A DNA stretch of 64,000 nt from Endomychus coccineus (lineage: Eukaryota > Arthropoda > Insecta > Coleoptera > Endomychidae), in NCBI GenBank assembly GCA_958510875.1, contig OY294067.1, positions 55,998,039-56,062,038 on the forward strand, read 5' to 3'. A model generated the notes under the pieces. It had not been told where the DNA came from and ran no database searches. It saw only the letters and a program-made list of their open reading frames with translations. The translations under genes were made by a program, and so were the position numbers. Shown here in pieces: positions 45,901 through 60,100 of the stretch (the stretch's first letter is position 1; each line of letters begins with the position of its first letter).

Positions 45901-48900
45901 TACACTTTGTTTCTTGTTTTTATAAGAATGCTCCTCTGAGGGGTTGAAACCCCGTTTTGGGGGGGGGGGGGTAAAAAGGTCGACCCCCGCGGTGTTGATA
46001 GTCATGAATGATCTATGGGGTATTAGGAACAAAATGCAAATACAATTTTGAAATTCTAGCTTACTATATATTTTTTTTTATTATGTCCTTTTTCCCGGCT
46101 TATTGCCTGGACTATAAGTTATCAACCAAAAATTCTGTAAATCCGAATGTGAACGGTACTTATTTGTGTAACGTGCGTCCTTTTAGAAAGTATAAGAGGG
46201 AACCCAGTGTGTAACAATTTAACAATAGTGGTGTAGTAAAATGTTACTTTACATTTTAATTGTCTGTGCTGGGTCTGAATCAGGCTAACTTTCTAGTCCA
46301 CCCAAGGAGGTATTTTGGTCTACTTATATCACTACCAGAAATTTTTTAGAACGATAGCTTATAATAAAACACAATGCCATCTATAAACGATTTAAGTGGG
46401 GGAGAGTTGACAGATGCTGTCGCAATAAGATTCAAAAAAATCGTCTTTAATACGATCATCATATTATTTGAAATTTAGACCGGACAGATTCTTCTAAAAT
46501 TAATAATTCAACTCACTTTTATATATTTCAACAAGTATAAAGAATCCTTCAATATTTTATAATATTTCCTACCTGGATATGGTGCACCGGCATAAGGATT
46601 ATAACCTTGAGGCATAGGAGGATGAGCATAAGACGGATATGGTGTAGTGGCCGAAGCTCCGTACGGTACTGGCATCCCTTGAACAAATACTGGGTATGGA
46701 AGATTTGATGGAACTTGTTGCGGTGAAGAGCTTGATTGAGTCGGAGTGGTGGGACTATCTTTCTTATCGGCTACATGGGAAAATATAATTTTAGTTAAGG
46801 TGAGTCAACACGATAACCAAAGGGGTTACTTTTTGAGCTATCAAAACACGCTGGAAAGTAACGATGAATTTAATAAAAAATTCTACTAAATGATCATATA
46901 CAGGTGTTGAAAAACGTGTTACAAACTTTACTATTGATAGTCCATTGAAATGAAAAATAAGTCGATATGCCTCATTTTATTTTTTCAGTAACGATTCCTG
47001 AGGGAGTGTAATATATGTACACATGATTGTCTATCTATGTTATTGTATTATCTATATTATATCTCTACCTTCTACAGGTATATGTTGAATTGAAAAACGT
47101 TCAAAAGCGGTCGGAATTCCGGATTTAGCCTGCAGCTAAGCTTTGTACCGTGTTGAAATGGCACAAACACAAATCATCAGAGGGAACATCGGTTCGTTAA
47201 CAGAATTCAAGTGATTGAAATTCATATGAGGAAAGGATGGACCAATACTTTATTGCAAATTATGTGGAGGACGCAACCAAGGTACCAGTTTTATGAATCA
47301 TTGTGAGCAACCATACGAAATTTTGAGAGGTCTTTGTGACCCAGTTTAACCCAAAATGTTGAGTTATGTCAGTTAATATGAGAACATTATTCAAAAGAAG
47401 TGTCAGTAATCCAGGCTGTGAACCGGGATTTTAGCTATAATTTAAAAAAAAAACATATAAGTTAGAAGCAAAATATTTTTTTGCATTAGCTTCAGGAGGT
47501 TCTCAGGATCGTTCATACACCTTAAAACCTCTTGGGAACCCCAACCCCACCCATTGGGGGTGAAAAATTAAAACGACTCGATTTTATTAAGCAGAAGGCT
47601 CAAATTAAAGCTAGGGAAGGGCAAATGAAGTATCATGAAGGTAATAAGTTAATAGAATTTGAAGTTGGTCAACTGGTAAATTAGTGATTGCAATACAAAC
47701 AAACAAACTTGAACAAGATTTGTGATAGAACTAAGGCTTGAAATTCAAAACTATTTATGCAAAGGAATAAGCGATCATACGTTGCGATGGAAGAGATATC
47801 TAGATCAAATTGTCTAAGTAGATGTTATAATGAGTATGATATATTGTTACATCATAATGTTAGTAATGTTACAACAAATATTGAATATGTTACAAATAAG
47901 ATTCCTAATGTTATAGCTAGTGTAATAGAAACATTTGTATCAGAAGTGATAGTTCAGTTAAACATTTCAAAGTGCAAATGCTTGCAAATGAGATACCTAT
48001 CATTACTTATGGAAGTCGCTTCTGAAATTTCAGTAATTCCTGATACTATTTATAAAAATAAACTCAATAAATGTAAATTAACACCCACCAATGTCAAAAG
48101 CTTATGAGCAAACTTTAACACATTTCGATCCTAGTTTAACAATAAACTTTGTTTGTGACGCATCAAAAGTTGGTATAGGTGCTGTAATTGTGTAAATATT
48201 CGTTGATACATAAAGAAGCGCTTGCAATTTTTTGGACCGTTTTCAAATGTTACCAATACCTAATAAGTAATAAGTTTATCCTATGTTCAGATCATTTTAT
48301 TTTTGGGGAACATAAGGGATACAGCAGATGGGCAGTATTTTCAAGTGGTGATAACTGAATTTTTTTAAATATCAAAGGAACGGAAAAAGGAGGAGCGGAT
48401 GGATGGCTTATTCAATTTAAGTGGAATCTTCTACTTATTCTGAAGAAAAATATGACTATATCAATTTCTTAATAGATAAAATTACAATAAGTTCTATTGA
48501 AATAATTAAAGAAATTAGAACAGATTCTACTTTAAGTAAGGTTTATCTATACGTTAGAAATAGTTGACCAGATGAATTATCAAATGAATTTAAAAATTAA
48601 GTAGAGCTTTAGAGGCTAAGTATTGATAACAACTTGTTAATGTTAATGTGGGGTTACCTAATTTAAATCTAAACTAAGAAGTTACTTGAAGAGATCCATG
48701 ATAGTCATAATAGTATGAAAGGAGAGATATTCACTTATTTGAAAACTGGGTAGTTGAGTTTATAAGACTTTACATAAAAACTGAATTATTTCGAAAAACG
48801 GTTGCTCTAATCAAAACTTTGCAACGATCAACTTCTTTTTGAAAAGCGTCTATCTCAGCGGCGGTCATAGAGTTAGGATAAAAACTATTTTTTAAACCGA

Positions 48901-51196
48901 ACTCCAAGTGATGTATCTCCCTTAGGAGAAGTTTCTGAAAAAAATAATGTTAAACATGTCAACTCGGCAAATGTGAAACGATTATTAAAGGCAGTAGAGA
49001 ATGCACGATGAGTATATTGCAGAGGCGTAGCGAGGATTGTGCGCGCCCCCCACGACCCAACCCCTTGATTCTTAACAATATTTATTTTCGTATACAACAT
49101 TGCCAAATATATTTAATGAAATAAAAAAGGGAACACAGTTTTTAATAGTTTTAAGTACCTTTCTTTTAAACTACATATATTCATTGAACAATAAATTTAG
49201 ATATGTATTTTACGCGCTTTCATTGATGCAAACGTATCTATTATGCGTGATGCATCAATCGATTCGAGAGACTCTTTCTCTATACTCAACAGAGCTAAGT
49301 CCGACAATCTTTGTTGCTCCATTGATGCCCGCAGATAAGTTAATATTAACTTTAACTTGCTGAAGGACAGCTTACAACTTGCAATAGATGCGGAGACAGT
49401 TAGAAGGATGTCTAACGCAACTCTTGAATTCGGAAAAACATATTTACCGTACTGTATAAGAAATCAGAGTGGTTCGATGGGGGTATCGATGACATTTTCC
49501 CGTGAACGTAGTAACATTCTGCAGTCAACGATGTCGTTATACAAGCCAGTGTCGTCAACGTCAGTAGCGTAAAATTCTCCGAAACTTTCGCGCTGTTTTT
49601 CCACGCAATCGAAATCTGAACCACTCATCAACTCTGCAACATTCAAGAGGAAGCCAAACTACTTGTTCAGATCACGAAGACGCTGAAAACGATTGTCGAA
49701 CTCAACCTGGAGCCTATCAATAGCGTTCGCAAAAACGCGACGTTGTTCCTCCTTTGCTGTAAGGCCTGCATCTTCAGCTAACTCTTGAGGCATTCGGCGA
49801 CGTCTTCTTCTCCTCCGTTCAACGTTGATTCCCCATCGGTCACATTTTTGTTTCGCGTCTGCAATCACGGCAGTACACAAATCGTCTCGAATGTGTGATG
49901 AGTCGTGTTGAAGAGAATCGAGGTCGTTGGCAGCATCTGCAAAATTGATTGCAGGATCTCGCAGTCTTTTTTGAACGCGTTCAATTCTCCGCAAAACTTG
50001 GGCCCAAAAGTAGAGAAGGCTTAGAAAGTTGAACGTCAGCAATGTGTGTGCAAGGCTTCCCGCTTCATTTCTAAATTCCGGCGCCAATTCTGGATTTTCA
50101 CTCATTTTTTCGAGAAGATCCAAAATAGAATCCAGATGTTCAAAGACGACACTGTCAGCGTCATACCTAGCACTCCACCTGGTTTGAGATTCTTGTTTCA
50201 CTGTTCTCTTCACTGCACCGTATAGTTGACTGAGAGAAGAACACGTACAAAACCTCTATAGTGCCGAAGAAAGTGATGACAGATGCCTCTTGATTAGCTG
50301 CATGAAGTTACGGGAAGAATGTTATCCTGCTGTGCGCTCTAAATTTTATAGTGAATTTCTTGTCCGTGAAATTTTTTCCGACAGATTTTTATAAACTTAG
50401 ATATTTCCAAATTTGGCGCCCCCCTGGATACGGCGCCCGGGCACTTGCTCCCCCTAGCTACGCCACTGGTATATTGAGACCATTACGAGCATAATGAAGA
50501 GAGGGATATCACCCACGAGGTAAGTCACCAGTAAAGTTCGTTATGCTCTCAACTTCAAGATGTGTAACGATTAACGTCTTATTTTGTAAATGCTTACAGA
50601 AAATGACATTACGAACTAAAATTTCCTTAAATAAATATATCCAAGCACCACATTGATATTTAGAAGTTTAAATAAGTATTTTAGCAATTATGTTTCCATC
50701 TTCAGTAGTTCAAAAGAATAGATGTTGTATTGTTAGACTGAATATTGTAACATGGTTAGTTGCCAAAATACTAATTCAGATTTCTAAATATCAATCTGGT
50801 GGATACATTCATTTCATGCAATGTGTTAGCGTCTCCGCATCTGCATTGAGTTGAAATATTCCATCTTAGCTAACAGAAACCCAGTGTTCCAATTCTGGAT
50901 TTATATGATGGACACTGCAGAATGTACAAACGTGGGCCTTTCCCTTCATAATGCTAAAACTTGTGTGAAATGAAATATACATATAATCAAGAAGATTTGC
51001 TTAACAAAGTTTTAAATTTACTATTACGGTATATTCACTTACTGGATTCCGCATGATAAGCAGGTTTATTGAATGGTGTCGACGGGAAAGGTGAATTTCT
51101 GCTAGATTCTTGAGTTAAATCCTTCATCAACTCTTCCTTCTCAGTTTTTCTGGCGAAACAATAATCCGACACCTTATTTTGAAATGCGACAAGTAA
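42908..51196 (-). CDS. ALiX: ALIX exons: V-domain end and proline-rich tail
   Basis: The exon 51196-51043 reads [20 protein letters not shown], the last V-domain helix. The exons 46770-46573 and 43128-42908 encode a Pro/Gln/Tyr/Gly-rich tail with repeated [12 protein letters not shown] units before the terminal QQHW. In the family this tail recruits ESCRT partners and endophilins. I see no clear PSAP or PTAP motif in it. Plus-strand frames across the last exon are shadows. Confidence 0.9.
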
Positions 51197-54100
51197 CTAA
51201 AACAAAGAATTAATCAATGAACAGATTTCCAGAAACTCTTTATCTAAATGCGTTTTATTTGGTTAAACATACATTAAAATCCTCTACCACTTTAAATCTT
51301 CAAAAATAAAATTCAAAATTAAACTTTGGCAGTCTAATCTTCCCAAACTCTATTCCTTACATAAAATTCATACCCAGACGAATTCCATGAGACCAATCAA
51401 TTCAAACATTAATTGTGCCACATATAAAATAGTAAAATGGTTAGTCAAGGCAATTTCCAAGCCACACCAAGTTTGTTCTTTAGATCTAATTTACTTGTCA
51501 AAAGTGTGAAAAACATCTAAAATTTTATAGATCGCACCAGTGGCGGAACTACAATGCGCGGGACCCCGCAACGCGGGGGGGCCCAGAGCTATAGGGGCCC
51601 AAATGCATCATGAAAAGAGTGAAACATTCTCGAAACTGATAACCGACTTTACCAGCAAGCGCAAAAAAAACAAACAATTCTAATACAAAACATTTTAAAA
51701 CCCTTAGCAAGTATTGCAACCTCCCACATCTGTTTGTCATTACTTTGTTTTGACGCCCTGACTCGGCTGCCTGAAAACAAAGAAAAAGGCCCCTCTCTGA
51801 CACTCTTCAGAGCACTTGTCGAAAATTGTTTGGGGAGGTTGATCAGTGACAGTGTTACGTCGCTAATTAACGCCACTATATATTATTTTATATTATTTAA
51901 TTATGTATGTACTTCCCAATTTTACAACCGTCTCGTCCCCTCCGGTAGGTACGTTCATTTGTTTCATGTTTTCAGAACTGTACAAACCCAAATATTAATT
52001 ATTTATGATACGGGGGGGCCAAAAAATTGAAGTTCCGCCACTGGATCGCACGAAAATGCAAAATTCTTTTTGCATCGTCTTCAGGATGGCTTACACATTG
52101 TTAGTCAGAAAAAAAAGGGACTATTACTATTAACAAACAATGAAAAACCAGTTTCGATTAACAAATGGAATATCTTTTATAACAAATGGAATATCTCAGG
52201 CACTTTTATCCAAAGTTTCTGAAATTTAGTATCGGAGGTTTTTTGATCCGCTGAACTCGAATCTGGAGTAGGAAAATGGAAAATCCGGGTTTGTTGGAAA
52301 ACCCGGAAAATGTTACCAAATCTTACCAACAAACAAAATTTTTTCTCGGCCTGTGGTATTGAAATAATAAAATGCCGTGATGTGTTTCGGCACAATTTTT
52401 ACTAAAAGAAGAAAAATTGCGTCGTTTTTCTTCATATTCCTGTCTCGGTCCTCGTCCAACGTGTCAAAGAATAGATTTTTATGGTCGTCGCTGAGTAATA
52501 TTTTATGGTTATAAAATCAAAAGCAACTAGTTTTCTGGAAAACTCAGAAAAAAGAAAAATTTACATATTCACGCGACAATCTTCAATTGTTATTTTGTTT
52601 TTCGAAAAATTTCAGACCATTATTATGATAAAGAATTTCAAATATCTTTTATTATATGTACAGTACCTCTTTCAAAGCAGGTGAAAAAAGAGGAGCAGAT
52701 GTTTTTGAAGCATCAATGATGATGTGGCGTACATGTACCATAGAGATATATATACACATCATATACACAAGATCTCTATGACGTGGACGGACACTTTAAC
52801 GCGTACGGAGAACACAGAAGCTGTCTTTGAGTATGGTGGGGAAGGAACTGGCTTTCGGATGTAAGATCACGTACTTTTTTCTATTTTAATTTATAAAACC
52901 GTGGACTCTATGAAATATTGATTTGTATTAAAGCTTAGTGACCGAAAATAAAATTATATAAATTAAATTCGAATAAAAAATTGTCAGCTGAGTAACTTAA
53001 AAACCTAATTCACAACAAAACGAACAGCTTGCGGGGCTTGTGGTAAATTCAAGATTCAAGATTTTAAGTGGAAAAAAAATTACCCGTTTTTTTTTGTTTG
53101 GCCAAATTGATTGTTTAAACAATGATTGTTTAAAAAATCAATTTGGCTAAACAAAAAGACACGGGTAATTGTTTTTCATTGATTCTATGATCTGCGTAGT
53201 AAGTTTCATTTTTTTTGCACTTTCCTGAGCATGGATCTAAAGGACTTTTCAACAGCTGAATTGTTTATTAGCGTTTTAACAATAAACAATTGTGCAAAAT
53301 GCGAGGATAAATCCATATCTCGTAGTAATTTGTTCTTCTAAGTCGATCGGTACCCTCAAATCGAAAGAATTCCGATGATTTTTACAATTGTTTAAACAAT
53401 TATTTCGGCATAAAAAAACACGGGTAATTTTTTTCCCACTTATGCTATGAACTGCGTAATTAGTTTGGCCGTAATTAGGCTGCGTTTTGCCTGGGCCTTG
53501 ATGGGTTAAATATCTGAGAATTTTCATAAAACTTAATCGGTTAACGCGCTATAACTTTTTGATTAAAGTCCATATGTACTTTGGAATGGTATCAATCTCT
53601 TTGTAACGAGTCATTCTACAGATAAAAATGGGGAAAAAATGGTATTTGAATCTGAATTTGGCCCTACGATTTTTTATTTGGCGATTTTTACGTCAAATTT
53701 GATGAAAATTTAGCATTTTTTTTACTTTTCTGCAAATAGCAGCCAAACAGTCTTACACATGCAGCTTTTAACTGTTAATCTCACTTCTCCACACAATTGC
53801 GAATAATTTGATATATCATAGACTGGTGCTAATTCAAGTTTATAAAAAGTTATTCTGTGATATCCACAGCGAAGTTTTACTTTTGGAAAAAAATTCGCCC
53901 TGAGCGCAAAAGCAAACTTTTTAACTTCTAAGGTGGCTTTTAATTATTGGAAATAGAGTCGAACGCAAACATCGAGAAGGTTAGGCAAAAAAGTGTGTTA
54001 CATAGTGTAATCAATAAATTCCACAATTTTTCTAAATTTGCAATACAACCCGTTTATAGATGAACAGATAAATAAGCGTTTTTTGAAAATTAAATGAGTT

Positions 54101-57100
54101 CAGTTCAGATCGACTAGTCATTGATTATATGTAACTTACTTGAGTAAGATCATTGTAGAATTTGGTGCCTTCTTTCAAATTATTCTGCAAATCTCTGAAA
54201 GCATCATGGGCTCCTGCCAATTGACACAACATCCCATCTCTTCCTCCAGCACTGGAGCCCCTTTCTTGGACGAACTGAGCATTTGCTTCCTAAAACAAAA
54301 TAAATTTTGTTGGCATCATTTATTCACGAATATTAAAATAAAATATGTACCTGAATTCTCCGGAAAAGACTCTCCTGCTTTTCTATACTTTCCCTAACTT
54401 GCTTTTGCAGAGGCCCATAAGTTTCCCCTAACGTTTCCACCGAAAGGGCCGGTTCAGTAATAGCACCATCTTGACTAAGAGCTGACAAGAATTTACTCTG
54501 CATATCAATAGTTACGCTTTTCAGTTCCGATTCTACAACGTCACGTTCAGCTTTCAAAGTTTCCACCTAGAAAATAGAATACTTTATAAATTGCGTGTAT
54601 TCATATATTAGAGTATTTAGAGTTTTGCAGCCATTATTAAACAAATCTGTCGCATGTTATAAGGGGGAATCTATATTTTTAATATACAGTATGTTCCAGT
54701 TTATAATATCGATAATCTACCAATCGAAAAATGAGTCAACATGCATGATTTTAAAATTTTCCAAAGTTGGAGATTTAAAATTTACACTGAAACTTGAAAC
54801 ATTTAATTTCTAATTAATCCTGACAAAGTGTTTCACCACCCTGTGACATTTTCAAAGCTTGGAGTTTTCAACTGAAGCTAAATGTAAAATTTGATGACAA
54901 TGTTGAATTATAGGTATCGATTTGGTCATTTAAACTATGTTACTATTATGTATCAAAATTTCTATCTAGAATTTTGAGTTATGTCATTTTTTCTGAATAT
55001 GTGAAATCTCGGGATTAACGGCTAGGTTCATACGGTCAATTTTCCAGCCACGCCAGTTCCGAGCCACTTTGTGTTTAGCCGTTCACACACGTCCACTTAC
55101 CGTCAATAGCAACATCTGTTTTCAGACAATTCTGAGGATTGCAATACTTGTACGACGGCAATGGAGGAAATATCAGCTGTACAACAAGCTGAACAAGCTG
55201 TTGCAATGTTCTTTCTTGTTAAAAAGGTGAAGAAAAATCAGAAAAACAAAGGGAAAATTCCCTTTTGGATTCATTATTTACAAGCATCGAGGAAGAAAGA
55301 GCCGCCCAACATTTTTCCTTTGATGAGGTACAGAAAGACTAATATTATTTTTAATAAAACTTTAAGAATGAGTATTACAACTTTTGAAGAATTTCTTGCT
55401 AAACGAAAGTCTGCATACCAAAATACAAATATGAGACAAATCCGGGCTGCATCATAAGCCTAAGGTGAAATTGTGATCATGTTGCAATATGTGATTCATC
55501 CTCTTTTTGAGTTAGAACATACCTCAGCCTATAAACTCCAGATTTCTTCAGTCTATCTTCTATAGATTTTAAATTATTATATGAGTAGATAATTTGTTAT
55601 TACCTCCTAAATACATTAGACATGCGAAATTACATTTAGTATTATTATTAATCTGTGGATAAATGAGGTTTAGGGCTTTTTATATTAACTTTATTTTGAG
55701 GCATATTATTTATAATCTTTACATCATAACCTTTATTTTCAGTAATATCTGTGATAGTTTAATTATAAATACTATTGTGACTATAAATAGCGTTCTATCG
55801 AATATCTTTATTTAATGATTAATCTTTGCATCATAGCTGTTGCTAACTTGTGTGATGAATGCATGAGAAACAGTCCTTCAAAGTTCGATTTTATCGTAAC
55901 TCTGACAGTTGCAGCGATTTTGACCAAATCAAGTTCAAGTACTCCTCAAGATATCTATCATTTGACTCCAAAAACATTTGTCAAAATTGTACGTAGCTAC
56001 ACAGTGCTACGCCACTGAATAGTTTTCAAAACTTGCCTATTTTGGATTTCTCGTTTGTTCAAAACAGCAATTGATCAGATACCCACAAAATTATTATTCA
56101 CGCAGACAAAACTCCCGCTGGAGAACATGTCCGGAAATATAATGCTCCAACTATAGACGAAGTAGCAATTGTCATATCTATTTATCACTTTCACATGCAA
56201 TCCAGCTTGGGACGAGATACGGCAGCTGTTACTTCCTGGGCAATCACACGTGGATAGGCATGACATTATAGCACGTGTTTTCCGACAAAAGCTTAAATCG
56301 CTGATGGATTTCATCGTGAAACATGAAGTATTTGGATCTGTGCGCTGCTGGATGTATTCAGTGGAATGGCAAAAGAGAGTATTGCCACATGCGCATATAC
56401 TAATCTGGCTCTACAATAAAATAACTTCAGACGAAATCGACGGTGTGATATGCGCTGAGATTCCACGGGCTGACGTCGATAAGGATTTGCATGCAGTCAT
56501 TATCGAAAACATGATACATGGACCATGTGGTACATGTGGTACACTAAATCCAAATTCACCATGCATGGTAGATGAGAAATGCTCTAAGCAATATCCTCGA
56601 GCATTCACACATTGGTTTAGATCGAATACCCATGATCCCGATGTGCCACAGCGAAGCGTGGCAGGGTACAGCTAGCGTAATATAATTAAATGACTAGATT
56701 GATACCTATAATTCACCACTTATCAATAATTTTGTAAATAACCTCCCATCCCAACCATTTTCCGTACCCATCCCGTTTTTGCGTCACATCCAGTTTTGAA
56801 TTGTAATATTTAAGGACTTAATTTTAAACTTTAATAAAATAAGTATCAAAAGTTCGATTTTCACTAATTTAATAAATAAATGTAACTGTTACAAAAGAGC
56901 TAACCTAGTATATAACTTTAATGATAGGTTATTGGGATTAAACGATAAACTGGTAGCAAAAAGTAAATCTAATTAACAAGGAGAATTATTAAGTATTTGT
57001 TGATCGTTCAACAGGATATCGGACATCTTATATTTATTATTTCTACAGATTTCGCCAAAAGACCCCGCAGTTTTTGATAGAGAAATGGCTTTCAGTGAAA

Positions 57101-60100
57101 CTCGTTGAAACCAACTGGAAAATATACCCTAAGTCATGCTGATCAAATGTCTCCATGGTCGCAACAGCCGAAGATCTCAAGTTCTCGCGCAAAAAGCTGT
57201 TTATTATTTATTTATTAAATTAGTGAAAATTAAACTTTTGATTATATTCGACTTAATTTTACATGAAGCTTCAGTTGGAACTCCTACACTTATATAATCC
57301 TGTGTGGTGAAATATTTGTTAGCATTATTTATTAAAAACTAAACAGTACAAGTGTAAATTCGAGTTTTATTTCTCAAACTTCTTAAACGACATAAGAGAA
57401 CAAAAAAAAAATTTCTTACCTCTTCCATTAGTTGTCTCAGAGTGGTAACGGCCGCAGAATTCGATATATTACTAGAAGATCCTTGAGGAATAGCAGACTC
57501 CAATTCTGAAGGCGATTTACTCAGCAACTCCATTCCACTTCTGTGAGCCTCAAACTTCTCTCGAACTACTTTATCTGCCTAATATATGAAAATTATTAGT
57601 ATCAACCATTCTTTGCATATCAGAATTAATTTTATCCGGTAGTAACATTATCTTTCAGCAATTGCAAAAGATTGAAATTTAAACAGAAATTTAGCAGAAA
57701 AGATAATTCAAAATGCAAACTTACAGTGACAGCATTGTTAATTATTTGTCTATATTTAGCAGAGTTGGAATGGAACATTTCAGTTAGCTTATCAGATGGC
57801 GTTCTAGTCCATTTTTCTTTGAATTGTGCCTTCAAAGAATCATCAGATTGCTTTTCTTCATTCAACATACGATCGGTCTAGAAAATAGTTTCAATTTGAG
57901 AATAAAGATCAATCAAGAATCACTTCACACCTACTTCATCGAGTATATCCTTATTCCTCTTAAGTAAATCTGGAAGCTCAATGATCATAGTTTCCAACTC
58001 ACTAATCCCACCCAATTGATTAACAGCTACTGCTTTTTCAAGAATAGAAGGTGGCAAACTGGTTCCTCCATCTGTAATCTCTATCGCTGCCGGTAAATTC
58101 AACGACGCCAGCAACCTGAAATTGTGTTTATTTGAAGGTATGAAGAATGATGACGAAATTTGATTATGCAACTTTGGAATTAGCTCCATTCAGTAAAAGT
58201 TGAAAATCGCGAATTCTGCTGAATTTACTTTGAATTAGAATATTGAATTGAATATACTATGTCAGAAAATGGCTTATTGAGTATTGTAATGAAGCATTCT
58301 CCATTACTTATAAATTAATTTGAATATTCAATAGAGACGAATTATATTGGCAAAGTTAAGAGATCAAACTTCGTGCACATCTATGCATAAAAACTGGTGA
58401 ACAGAATTCGCAAGCCGGTCACCTGTTCACGTTACGTCACACGCCGCGATCTGTATAAAAGCCAGCCCATTTCATAGCTAAAGAGGACTTACTTGCCAGA
58501 CAAGCATCGAGATTGAGCTGCTGTAATTTATTTTCCGAAGCAACCCGAAGCCGTTGCCGTTGTGCAAATCCGAGAGATAGAAAGTGAGTATTAATTGCCG
58601 TATAAAATCCATTCAAGTTATTGAATTAACATTCCAGTACGTAAGTCCGATTCCAAATTCGAACTTTGTTAATAAATTCAATAGTCTAAAAATCAATCCT
58701 GGTAGCTTGGACGTTTGCGATTCAGTTCCTGCGAATTGTTTTCTAGAAGCTAAGTTAGGATATTGCCCGAGACCGATTTGTAGAATTGTTAATGAAGTCA
58801 TAGTAGCAATAGCTTGAAAACCAATCCTGGTAGCTTGGACGTTTGCGATTCAGCGAATTCCTGCGAATTGTTTTCTAGAGGCTACGTTGGGATATTTCCC
58901 GAGACCGATTTGTAGAATTGTGAATAAATTCACAGTAGGAATAGCCTAAAAACCAATCCTGGTAACTTGGACGTCTGCGATTCAGCTCCTGCGAATTGTT
59001 TTCAACGGCCTAAGTTGAGATATTTCCCGATACCGATTTGTAGAATTGTGAATAAATTCACAGCAGGAACAGCCTGAAAAATCAATCCTGGTAGCTTGGA
59101 CGTTTGCGATTCAGCTCCTGCGAAATGATTTCAGAGGCTACGTTGTGATACTTCCCGAGACCGACGTGTAAAATTACTAATTCAGTCATAGCCGAAGATC
59201 ACTGACAAATGAACCCGGTCCGAAATGCCCCGCTCCGTAAGAAATTACGTCTGAAATACAGGCCAGAGTAAACATACGATCCACGCTCCGTCGAAGTTAA
59301 AGGTGTACTAAACATTTAGATTGTCGCGTTTCATTCCCTAGACCTAGGGACAAAAACTTGTCTATCATCTCACGCAGATGTTGGAGATTCCTGGCGCTAA
59401 TCGACGACAAGGAAAACATCTAATTAACGAGTTATTTTATGCACGGAAAACGAACGCATGAAACGGCCTGTTCTGAGGATTGCAACATTTTGTAATTATA
59501 TTGTACATAGCTAGTGTAAATATACCAAATGTAAATAGGGATAATTAATAAACTTAGTTGAACAAGGAAACATCTGTTTTATTTGGCAATCCACACGAAA
59601 GAGAAATAGCAATTTTAAAACCTATATCAAAAGGGAACCTGGACCCTCAAGAAACCAGAGCAGGTCAGTTACTGTCATAAAAGGACAGTAAGTGACAACC
59701 TCCTCCACTTGTAATTAACCATTCAAGCAGAAGGAGGTTACAGTATGCCTTAAAGTTTCAGACCAAGAACAATTTTTAACATTAGTTAAGGTTAGGTTCA
59801 TACAGAAACTGAACTTATCTTGGCAGGTAACGCTATCAGGTTGACCAATGCTTTATTATTTTGACCATCACACTTGATTTTCAACGATTTCTAAAGCAAC
59901 ACCCTCGATAAGATTATGGAAACCCGGAACTAGAGACTTCCATAGACAGGGATTGTTGAATAATCATGGTTTCCGAATAGATTTCGCATCACAGAAACAC
60001 GAATAAACGCAGAGCTTTCGGCAACCGTTAGCTCCTCAGGACAGGCTCAAAATTATTCAATCTATTAGACACTCTCGGCACTTGAATTTCAATATTGACA

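Noticed and set aside
51549..52030. Overlapping frames inside the 506-bp hAT element as a possible gene
   Set aside because: No transposase motif appears in any frame, and the element is too short to encode one.
54140..54397. Plus-strand frame of 85 residues
   Set aside because: It is antisense to two ALIX V-domain exons and their intron.
58640..59205. Regular repeat that might suggest a CRISPR-like array
   Set aside because: The units are ~130-bp tandem copies with no distinct spacers, and the genome is eukaryotic.
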